A DNA stretch of 64,000 nt from Arcuatula senhousia (Eukaryota; Mollusca; Bivalvia; Mytilida; Mytilidae). Within the stretch, counting starts at the first letter, position 1; each line of letters opens with the position of its first letter. The translations under genes and the position numbers were made by a program. This document shows positions 33,501 to 45,500 of this stretch, one piece after another. Location of the stretch: contig OZ020307.1 in assembly GCA_963971305.1 (NCBI GenBank), positions 4,601,501 through 4,665,500 of the forward strand, written 5' to 3'. A model generated the notes under the pieces. That model did no database searches. It saw nothing but the letters and a program-made list of their open reading frames with translations, and was not told the origin of the DNA.

Positions 33501-36500
33501 TTTTGGTTGGATTTCATAGCATATCGCCAAAAAAAAACCCCCAACCTTTAACAAGTTGTAAATATACACTGATTCACTGTAAAATAAATTGGGTCTGTTG
33601 CAGCATTTCTGTCCTATTTGTTGTTGAATGTCCGTTCCATTGAGACATGAAAGCTTGTTGCTAGATTGATAACAATTTGGTGTGTAGGTTTTATTAGAAC
33701 TATTCTGTCATAGTTGTTTTTCTTTTTACTAGGAAAATGATTCTGATCATTTGTATTTTAAGCATTTTCCAAATCTTAAAATAATATCATTTCATGTGCT
33801 TTAGCTCCTGCCAAGAAAGCTGAAGAAGATGATAGCGATGATGATGATGATGATGAGGAAGATGAAAGTGAAGATGAAGACGATGATGATTCTGGTAAAA
33901 TTACTGAAAATGTATTGTATTTTTTTGGGGTACTGATTTTGATAAGTATGGCAAACAAAAAAATTTGATACCAGATGAATGTGATGTTTCATCTTGATTT
34001 CATATTGGCACAAGTTAATGGATAAAAGAATACTATTTTTCCCCTATCCAAAATTTATCTCTGTGAATTGGAGAATTTTCACAGTAAAATGATTGAGCAA
34101 TATTTCATCCAATTCTAACTACAGAAATCGAGAAGATGCAATAAATCTCTGTAGAAGAACTTTTCATTTCATAAAAAATTGTTTGTTTATATCTATTGTA
34201 GATGTAATTTCAAGGCTGCTAGTTTTGATACCATACCAGTTGATGTTCACCATGCATGGTTAAATTTCCAATTAGAATTGTTATTTTATGTGTTGTAGAT
34301 GAAGAAGAAAATGAGAAACCTGTTGGAGGAAAAAGAAAAGCTCCCAAAGCTGATAAAGGAGGCGAGAAGAAACAAAAAGTGGAAGAAAAGGGTTTGTATT
34401 AATATTTATTAGAAATTTCACATGTTTAGACTAGGGATAACAGTTGATATGTATATTTTCAAAGAAGCAATGGGGAGGAAAAGGGCATTCAAATATTGGA
34501 AGTCCAAAATGCAAAGACAAGATCAGAAGGCAATAAAAGACAAGATCAATATAAACAATGAAGCAACAACAAAAAACTAACCAAACTCATGTCGAGTAAA
34601 ATTACAATTGAGAGACTAAGTTCATACCAATAAATTGTTCTATACTTGTCACCCATTTTGTCTATTCAAAACACCAAAGACTTTATAAATATGAAGAGCA
34701 TAGATCAAGTTCTGAAAGTCCGCTGGAGAAGTAAGCAGATTCAGCTTGTTTTACACACTTGTCAGGTTGCTAAGGATCAATACAGTTTAAGTCTTGACTT
34801 GCAAAGGACCACAAAACATATTCTGTTAGGACCACTTAAAATACAAAAAAATTAATGGTTTAGGTTTACAAGTTGTCACAAAACTTGGAAGGAAAAATTT
34901 GCTTGTTATTTATATATAGCCTCAGATACACTTATTTGATTTAAAACTTGCTCTTGTTTTCAGTTACTCTTTTTGTTGGCAATGTTCCAAAAGAAATGGA
35001 TGAAGCCAAACTTGCTAAACTTTTCAAGAAGAATGGTGTTGCTGTTGCAGAAGCCAGACGACCACTCAATAAAAAGTAAATATGATATACACAAGAGATA
35101 GCTTTTCATATTTATATAAGCTTGAATGTTTCTATGATGAACTCCTGTTCAGACTAGAGTTGACAAAAAGTGAATGATAATACTTTTACCGGATTCTGAG
35201 AAACATGCTTAAAGTGCAACTAAAACGCCTATAACAACTTTATTTCATTTTATAGATCTTAATTTTCTAAGATCAAAGCAAAAAACTCGACTTGATTCCG
35301 ATGACAAATAACAAAGATATTGACAATTTAGTGTTAATTTCTTAAAATCTCACCTTTATAACTTCCGCTATCGCGTAACTAATTCCACTGAATGTGCAAC
35401 GTCAGAGGGGGAACCGATAAATTTGTTTACACTAGTTACAATAGCAAACGGTAGTTTATCTTTACAATTTATTAGTAAACAAATGATAATTAATGCATCC
35501 AGAAATGAAATATGTTATATAAAACATGTAAAATAGTGCAGTTATGACTACGAATTTTAGTATATGATATACAACCAGAGATTTTAAACATGTAAAATAT
35601 ATGTTTAATCACCAAAACTTTATTCAGTATAATCGTGATAATTGTTGAATTGTAGATGAAAAAGTAATAAAAGAAAATCGTAATTTAATAAAAGAAGCTT
35701 ATTCATCGAGGCTTATTCTTTTTTAATGATACTGATTATCTGTTGCATGAAATGAAGTTTTGAGGAAGAAGCACAGACACGTGTGTGTCCATTCTAAATT
35801 TCCTTGGCTTTCAGATATTTTCGGTGTAACCGACACTAAAAGTATAAAATATTAATTTACAGGAAGCTTAGACATCACAAGTTATAATTAGATTAGCATT
35901 TTGGCATTCACTAATTCAACATTATTTCATGGTTTCCTATACTCTAGCATAGACATGTACCCGTTTGTCTGTTCTCGCTATTTTTATGGCCCGACCACGT
36001 ATGTGGATCGGCCATATAGTTTTATCCTTTTCCGTCCGTACATACGTCCGTAACACTTTGCTTAAGTTCTTGATTGAGGTCAATAACTCGGATACTAGAT
36101 GTTGAGGGTCAATGATATTCCACCACTAGATGTGTCTTGGGTAGCACTACACCATCCTCTAGTAAGTCGCAGTGACCTATATTTTAAGCATGAACGACTT
36201 TGGTTAAGTTCTAGGTTAAGGTCCATAACTCTGACACATTTTAAGCACGGGGGGCCATCTGTGACTCATACACACATTTTTTTTAGGAAAGTTTGACAGA
36301 TGAGGCCACGCCAAATAATTCATAGTTTGTCGGACAATTCATGAAAAATATAAGCTGCAAGTGGGCGAAATGTGTATGCCCATCTACGAACGTATTGCAT
36401 ATTAGTGTTTGGGCGCATCCACATGTTCGTTCGTCCGTACCAAATGTTACGAGGTGAAGCATTATGATTCAATTCAATTCTTTATTTGTCTAATTTGGTC

Positions 36501-39500
36501 CCACTGGTGGCATATTACATATAAAAAAAAATTTGACAAAGACAGACCAGAACTATACAACAAGATAATTAAGTAAAAAAAAATTTAATACACAATGTGA
36601 TGTGTTTGTATTATTGTTTACAACTATTATAATTAAAAGATAATAAATAAGCATAGAACATATTTGTGTTTACTTTGTATATGGCAAAACCACAGCCCAG
36701 AGAAGTTTCAGAAGAGAAAATCTATCATGATTATCTGATGTTATTTTAATAACAAAAGAAATGGATAATTTTTACTAATTAAATTTAATGAAGAACTTCT
36801 AAATTTTACTTTGTCTGTTTGCAGAGGGCACAAAGGGACTATGCACTAGGATATGAGTGATGTTTTTAGTTAACATGTTTTATTTTACTAAAAACGTAAT
36901 AAAATTTTAGACGCTAACTATGAACATTATATGCCCACCAACAGTATGAAGCCATTATTTACAAATACTGTGGACTCAAGGAATTTATTTATTTAATTTT
37001 ATTTAATTCTATATTTTATTTTATTATGTTTCTATTTCAATACGATAATACAACACTGAATTTGAGAAGATGCTCGAGTTTGAAATCACCTGTCCCCAAA
37101 TTGTTAATTGGCCCCCTATGGTGACATATTGGTTGTCTAATTTCGTTTAACTTCACACCTGTGTTTGTTTGTTCGTCGCAAAAGGTAGTCCATACTCAGC
37201 ATGGGTTAATAATTAAGGTAATTATCATAAGGACTGGAATCCTGAAACCGTCCAATTCCTACATAGGCCTGCATATTAGACATATATGATTTAAATTAAC
37301 ACTTTGGACCATAAAGACAACACAACTGTTTAACGGCCTACCTTTTTATGGCCCGACCACGTATGTGGATCGGACATATAGTTTTACCCTTGTCCGTCCG
37401 TCCGTCCGTCCGTCCGTCCGTACGTACGTCCGTACGTCCGTCCGTAACACTTTTGGTTAAGTTCTTGGTTAAGGTCCATTACTTGGATACTAGATGTTGG
37501 AGGTCAACGATATTTCACCACCAGATGGGTCTTGGGTAGGGCTACACCACCCACTAGAAATTAGGTCACTGTGACCTATATTTTATGCATGAACGACTTC
37601 GGTTAAGTTCTTGGTTAAGGTCCATAACTTGGATACTAGATGTTGTGGGTCAATGATATTTCCCTACTAGATGTGTCTTAGGTAAGGTGACACCACCCAC
37701 TAGAAATTAGGTCACTGTGACCTATATTTTACGCATGAATGACTTCGGTTAAGTTCTTGGTTAAGGTCCATAACTTGGATACTAGATGTTGGGGGTCAAT
37801 GATATTTCACTACTAGATGTGTCTTAGATGAGGTGACACCACCCACTAGAAATTAGGTCACTGTGACCTATATTTTACGCATGAATGAACTTGGTTAAGT
37901 TCTTGGTTAAGGTCCATATCTCAGATACTACATGTTGATGGTCAATGGTATTTCACCACTAGATGTGTCTTGGGTATCATGACACCACCCAATAAAAATT
38001 AGGTCACTGTGATCTATATCCCAGGTAATACACATTGAGGGTCAATGATATTTCAAGAACGGGAGGGCCATCCTGTGGCTCATAGACACATTATCTAGTT
38101 AAAATATTATTTGGTGTACAATGTATTGTTAAAAACTGGAAAATGTATATATATGTTCGTTGGGTATTTCATAAATATTAATGTAAAAAAATGCCACCGA
38201 TATTATTTATATTTTATTGCGGATATCTTGAATATCCCCTTTCAAAAAACACATTCCTACTATACTAGCAAACGATTTCGGTTCCCCCTTGTGCGTCACT
38301 TCCGGTTTAGCTCGCATGTAATTCTTTCCCGGAAATATCGTTGATTAGATTTTGAAAGGTGCGAAATTTTGCACTTCAAACACTCATATCTCCGTTATTT
38401 GTCAACGGATTTTGATCGGATTTTTTGCATTGATCTTAGAAAAATAAACACTTTTAGATCAGATTAAGTTGTAATGACCGTTTTAGTTGCACTTTAAATA
38501 AGATGTTAACTGATAGATGATTTTTAATAGGTCTATGGTAGTTTACGGATTTTACAAAATCTGAATATAGTGCAGACTACTTGAGATATGTGGTTGATCA
38601 AGTGTTAAAAGATTTAACATGAAATTTAAGGAAACCCTGACTTGACGTTAACAACAAGCCTTAGTAGAGGACCTTTGCAGTATAGTGGAAAAATTTAGTT
38701 TGATACATTGAGATTGAATGACATCAAGCTACCATTTTAGCACCTCGCTTATTACAATAAAAATAAAAGCTAAGGAAAATACTGACCAGTTGTACAACAG
38801 TACATACAAGTTGTGATCAATAATAAGATGAAAGGCCATTTGTCCCACTTCTGGTTGTGTCAAAACTAATTTCTCCTAAATCATAGGTCATATATTCATG
38901 AAAATTTGTACATCTATAAATCACACTCAACTCATTGTAGCAAAAATATTACTATAATTGTGTACCAAGTGGGCTATCAATGTCTGAAGAAGAAACATGT
39001 TATGATGATTTTGAATATTTTTAACCCTTGAATGCAATTTTGTGGGACTTTAATTTCTTGTCCAATGACACATTTTGTTTATCCCTGTGATGACAAAGAT
39101 GACGAGGCTGATAGTACCCCAATGTTTGACACATGAGGTTGTTTTAACTTTGTCTGTCTGCATAAGGTATTATCATGATGCTAATCGAGGCATTTGTCTG
39201 AGAGGTAACTTATTAAATCCAAAGGAGTAAAAAACAAGTATACATAAAAAGAAAATATAATAGCTGTAGGAGGAGAGTGAAATTAAAAAGATAAGATTAT
39301 TTTAAGCCCACTATTTCTTACTTAATAATAATGAGGAAAAGAGTAATTGTGACAAATATCCTGTTCAAGCAGTTGAAGCCCAAGAAGCCCCATTACACAC
39401 TTGCCCATCCCCAAGATTTTTTAGATAATTTTATGCAAGGATATAGAGTAAATGGACACAAGACAATAACACATGTTAACTACAACTGCTATTTATAGTA

Positions 39501-42500
39501 AAATAAAGTTTGATTTTGATTAAAACAAGTAAGTTATTGCTTAAATTCAATTATATCCCCTTATCATGGCCTATGTTATGAATAGGCCATGATGAAACAG
39601 ATTAATTTCACTGCTTTCATGGTAAAGAGGTTTTGACAAATCTATTAAGTGTTTCTATGATGAAACCTATTTCAGACTAGAGTCTATGACAAAAGTTGCA
39701 TGATATTTCTTTTACCGGATTCTGAGAAACACTAATAGGTTCAGAAGTTTCCTGACATTTAGACACAAGTGTCACAGGTTTTTGTCTCACCTGTGAAGTG
39801 GTGCAAGACATGGGTGTTACTTTTCTGGCGTCGTTAAATTTTGTGTTAAGGTTTTATGAGCACCTCCATATCTCAAGAACTATAAGTACTAGATTGATTA
39901 AACTAAATTTATGTCTGCCTGCCTTTTTTGGAACTATCCTAACCTACCATCAGGCTGTTAAACCTGGTTTTCAGAGAGAAACTTTGAATGCTTCGATATA
40001 AGTTTTATCCTTGTAAGCCCAAGGTTAAATCTGTATACTTGTCTCCATCATAGGTATATGTTGTGAAGTTTTGCAGGTTACAAATTGTTAACATTTGTTT
40101 TTAACTTAAATCTAAATTGATAGATATTGTTTTACTGGAAGACTGATTGTACAAGTCTTTAGGGTTTTGTCATTGAAAGTTTGACAAGGCAGATCATGCC
40201 CCAAATTTTGAAACACAAATCATTTAGATAAAAGAATGATTGCATTGGAATATCAAGGATTTGATCGTAGGTAGTTTATCCCTGTGATGACAAAGATGAC
40301 GAGGCTGATTGTACCCCAATGTTTGACACACCAGGTTGTTTTAACTTTGTTTGTCTACATAAGGTATTATCATGATGCTAATCGAGGCATTTGTCTGAGA
40401 GGTTACTTATTAAAGCCACCAGTTTGGCATAATCATGATTGGGGATGAATAGAATAAAAAGATGTTGAAACCTATCAGTTCATAAGACATTACAAAACAA
40501 AATATTTGAAACCATTTTCAAGATTCAAGTGCATGCAGAATAAATGAAAATATTATAACCAGTAGAGATAAAAAAGCTTGATTCAACTTTTAACAGAAAT
40601 GATGATTGTGCACACGACACTTTTGTTTGACAAAAAAGTAAAATCTCGATTGAAAGTATAGACAAGTTTCATTTTGCTGACATACATTCACCTGATGAAT
40701 GTAAAGAAGCATTTGACAACTGTCCGATTCAGAAAATAATAGAGGAAAGAGAAGTACAAATTGATTCTGAAATAATTGGTTCGTTTTGTCGGGATGGAGC
40801 TTTTTCTCTTGTTGGTATGAGAAAGGGGTGGTTTTTAGTAGACATAAATGACGAAACTCAATTCCTTGTATTTTTATGTTGTTTGTTTGGTATTAACCCT
40901 TAGCCTGCTACGCGCGACAATTGTCGTTCCGATTATTCAAACTGGCATTGCTACGCGCGACTATTGTCGTTTCTCGGACCCACGTGTTTATCGTAGTTTC
41001 TAAGCAACAAAGGGAAATCCTTATCGGAAATGACGTATGTTAATTCTTTTAACGGTTTTGATTTGGATAAAATTTCAATTATTTTCTGGTTTCTCGGGTG
41101 TTTTTACTGTTTATTATGAAAAATAAAAAGTAAATAAATGTGATTGAAAAATGTCTCAAAATGGCGGATGTAAATTAGAGTGATGACGAAGAAGTCATCA
41201 ATTTTATGAATGGTTGTGATGTCAATGAGGGTTTTTATAGGATTTAAATCTGAAGATTTGATGATTAACAATCGACAATTTTTTGTTACTTTATCCCTGA
41301 GTGAATTTTCGCCAAATACCGGCAGGGATTTTCCAGACGATGTTCAATTGTTTTCGAAATAATTTGATCTGTCCGAGATGACTGATGTTTTCAATGCCCC
41401 ATTCAGCCGTGAAACAAAAGATGTTCGGCAAAAAGGACGACCATTGGACTGATTAAAACGATATATGATAAATATTTTAGTCAATGAAGCAGACAGGACG
41501 CTTTTTCTCGTAATAAAATACCGAAAATGTTGGACTGAAAAAACTACGTAGGTCTTTCTGGGATTGACTTTTGCTGGGGTTTTGCTATGGGACTACTGGA
41601 AAAAGAATGTTTTCAGCAATATTGGTCAATGTTTGAAGTAGTGGACACCCATATTCACTAATTAGAAAGGAAGTGACATATTTTTATTGGTCCTTATGTG
41701 TTTAGACTGCAGTGTTGCTCTATGATCCTCTGTGCATGCCAAAATGCTTTGATTGGATAACACCATGTACAATTATGGGGCAGTTTTTTTACCTGATGTT
41801 GAAAATGAACAACCTGAATCAGATTGAACAAATATATAGTCATAACATGTGTTATTATGATGTTTCAACTAAAAAGTTATCATGGTTATTATTTTTTTTC
41901 GACCAGTTTTACCATTTTCACAGTTAACGAGTTTTTGCCATACCTGTGCCTTACCTGTAGATATACCTGGGATTTTTATGAACTTTTTTAGCATAAAAAT
42001 GATTTCTGAAGATTAATAATGGCTAAAGTAACATTGTTATTAATTTCTATTCTTGTTCAATGGTTTAAACCATTAAATTATAAAACCTTATATATTTTCA
42101 CCTTTATTTGCACCTGTACAGGTAAAACTTGCTCGTAAACACCAACACACAAGAAAAATGAAAACTAGAGAATCCAACAATACACATACATATAACTTTT
42201 ATTGGTCTATGATAAAAAATAATAGAGATATGCTCAATTGAATCAAGTAACACATTTAGTCAATTATGATATTTTTTATTCAGCATTACATAATAAAACA
42301 ATAGAAATTATATTGGCAGCTGAAGGGTTAAGAGTTTCAATGATGAAACCTATTTCAGACTAGAGTCTATGACAAAAGTTGCATGATATTGCTTTTACCG
42401 GATTCTGAGAAACACTTAAGACCATTACAAATATGTGTCCAGCATTGACTATACTACATTTGTTTCCAAAGTACAGGGTTTAATGTGTTGTGGTTGTATC

Positions 42501-45500
42501 CGTCTACACATAGGGTGGTTTTTGATTTGTTTAAAGAATAAAAGATAAAAATTCTAGCCAAGAAAGTTAAGGGGAACATTTGAATGATGTAATTTGAAAT
42601 AGGCAAAGACAAAATCAGTCGGCACAAAAAAAATACAAAGATACAAATAGCAAAAACCAATACAAGCTTGTCGGGACGAGGGCAAGGGCTTAATTCGTAA
42701 AAATGCTGTGTAAGTGTATCTTAATGTTACCTCGAAGGAGTCTGTAAATAGAATGACGTCCGAATCCAATTTGGGGATCTCAGCAAGGTGTCCAAGGCTT
42801 TGTCAGTCTCCGCAATGTCCGTTTACCAATGAAAACACTTATGGTTGTGGTGTGAGTCTCTGGTGATATCGTAATATGAGGTTTGTTAGTGGGAGAACAA
42901 TAAGCTCAGTTAATGACCACACTCCTCCCTTTCCTGTAGAATGGCAGTATGTCCAAAAAATATAGATGTGTACTGGATAATCATAAGGTGAGTTGAAGCA
43001 TTTTAGGTCGAACCGTAACAATGTTCACAAAAATTCCACAGAATATTTTCCTAATATTCTGAATGTTGCAAGGAGAGTGATTATGGTTTAAAGTGTTTCT
43101 ATGATGAAACCTATTTCAGACTAGAGTCTATGACAAAAGTTGAATGATATTGCTTTTACCGGATTCTGAGAAACATTCAAATTATAGGGTCACAAGTTTA
43201 ACGGAGTTTTGTGGGTATGTCAAGTTAAAACTTGTCAGTATGTTCAGCACCACTCTCTGTTAAAAAAATAAACAATTCAATGAAAAAAAAAGTTGAAGGT
43301 TTTAATTACTGTTGAAAAATCATGAGCAACACCTAGATACTGGATCATATCTCCCTATTGCTTGACTGATTTTGTTAATATTTGGTTTGATATTTTGTCA
43401 TGTTTGTTTAAACATGTAGTTCTGGGTTAAATTTTGTAGAAGTGAAAAGTATTTTATTTGTTATTTTTGAGAAGAGTATTTGTTGTTAAAAGTATATCCC
43501 TGTGATGACAAAGATGACGAGGCTGATAGTACCCCAATGTTTGACACATGAGGTTGTTTTAACTTTGTCTGTCTACATAAGGTATTATTATGATGCTAAT
43601 CGAGGCATTTGTCTGAGAGATAATGACTTATCAAAAAGCATGCAATTGAGTCAGATAACTTGTTAAATTGTTGGTAAACAGATAAAAAGTCACAAACATG
43701 TTCTTCTTTTTCTGTACCAAAAAACAAAACATTTTCTTTATAGTGATAGGTGCAAGTAGGTAGCAGCAGATTTGTATATGGACCATCACACATTTCTTTG
43801 AATTTTTATAATTTAGTGATTAACAAAAATATTATCACAACGAGCACATCTGATTTCATGATTGCACACATTTTAGCCACACAAGTTAATTGAGAGTTTG
43901 TTCCTACGCAAGTGATTATATTTTGGTAATTCATAAGACTTTTATTAATTGTGATACCTATTATAAAAATTAAAAAAAAACAAAATTGTATCGCTTTCTT
44001 TTTTTACAAATTTATTATTGGCAAAGGAATTTTAGTGTAAGCAGTTGCACTAATAACGGCAATATAGTTTGTGACATCATAAAAGACACTTTTGCGGGAA
44101 AAAATATTTTGTTCAATTCACATTTTGAACTTACCAGGGTTTATTTCACTCAGAAAATTTGGTTTTTCACATGCATCTTTATAATAAATAATATTTTTAA
44201 CATACAAATGCCTGAAAAATAGATACCATATTGATCTGTTGTTGTCCTGTTGATGATGAAATGTTTTTATCCAGTTCTGCTTCTGAGAAGTTGGTGACGA
44301 TTTATAAACGCATCTGAAATCAGGATGATAGGAACAACTATATGCCCTGATCTTTGAATATTTGACATGAAGCATCAACCTTTAGCACTTAATGGTGTAA
44401 AGCAATATTATGCCTGTAACTGATAGGTCTACTTTCTGTTTGTGGATACTGATATTGAATACTTGAATTGTAACCTAAAGGAAAGAGAGAATAATTGAAA
44501 CCCATCAGCTTTTATTATTTAGAATGGGTTGTCTTGAAAGCAGCACGACACATACTGAAAATCAATAAAAAAGTTATTCTATGATCATCTTGCATGTACA
44601 ATGTAGTAGAAAAATATCTTGTACATGATGAAATGTTTTTTTCCATTAGTAGAAAAATATCCTGTACATGATGAAATGTTTTTTATCCAGTTCTGCTTCT
44701 GAGAAGTAGTGACGATTATAAACATATCTGATATCAGGATTAAAAGGAACGACTTAGTCTTTGTAAGAAACCAAATATGTTGCAATGTCTCTTTTTTGGA
44801 CCAATGTTAAAAAAAATCCTATTGAGATTCTCATCCCCTCCTGCCCTGATTTTTTTCAGCCACCTTAAAAAAATAATAATTTGACTTTTGGCACTACATT
44901 CATTTTCGGTCAATTTCCTTGAAAATGGTAGAATATTTTATCAAAATGGTTAAAAAAAAAATTGTCCGCCCGCCCCATATTTTCAAGACATTTGAATGAG
45001 AATCTTGAGAATTACTTTATTATGGCCTTGTATATGCTTTTCTTCCATTTTATTAATAGAAATGGACATTTAGAAAATATGTTTGTTTTGTAAAGCAGTC
45101 TTGTGAGCCTCTGTGTTTTAGTAGACAATTTTGGAAAAGAAAGTGGAAGCATTGCTTACTGTTAATTTATGATATCAAAAAGTCAGTTTATGGTCAATAT
45201 ATATTTCCCATATTAGTTTATTACTTAGAACTACATCTTGACACGTAATAGCTTAAGAAATTTCTAAGACTTATTATACACCCATTTTGAAGAAGAGGGG
45301 TATACTCTGTCCATTTGTCTGTAACAAAAATTTGTTTCACAAATTTCTCAGCAACTACAAGAGATAGAGGTCTGATATTTTGCATATAGCTTTATCCTTT
45401 AGTCCCACATGGTGTTTGTGATTTTATGTTCCTAGGTCAATTACTCCCTGTTATAGCGAGCATAGCGGGCACAAAGTGCCCGCACGAGCGGAGAGCTCTA

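Larger units (their letters stand above)
35213..38493. mobile_element. TTAA-flanked DNA transposon shell with nested repeats
   Basis: Inverted ends AGTGCAACTAAAACG and CGTTTTAGTTGCACT are flanked by TTAA (35209-35212 and 38494-38497), as in piggyBac or Kolobok elements. Similarity of the two ends extends inward with decay (TTTTGATC/GATCAAA region, Y-rich GGTTCCCCCT/AGGGGGAACC). No transposase ORF is seen. Later insertions lie inside: a partial dispersed repeat (35980-36290), a LINE 3' tail (36468-36600) and a tandem-array element (37346-38100). It begins nine bases after snoRNA family A copy 1. Confidence 0.6.

Noticed and set aside
33776..34013. Ser-rich frame on the - strand
   Set aside because: Antisense of the Asp-rich nucleolin exon 6.
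41712..41927. Frame shared by both piggyBac-like copies (also 61818-62003)
   Set aside because: Not in line with the transposase trace and not conserved to a stop; a by-product of copy similarity.
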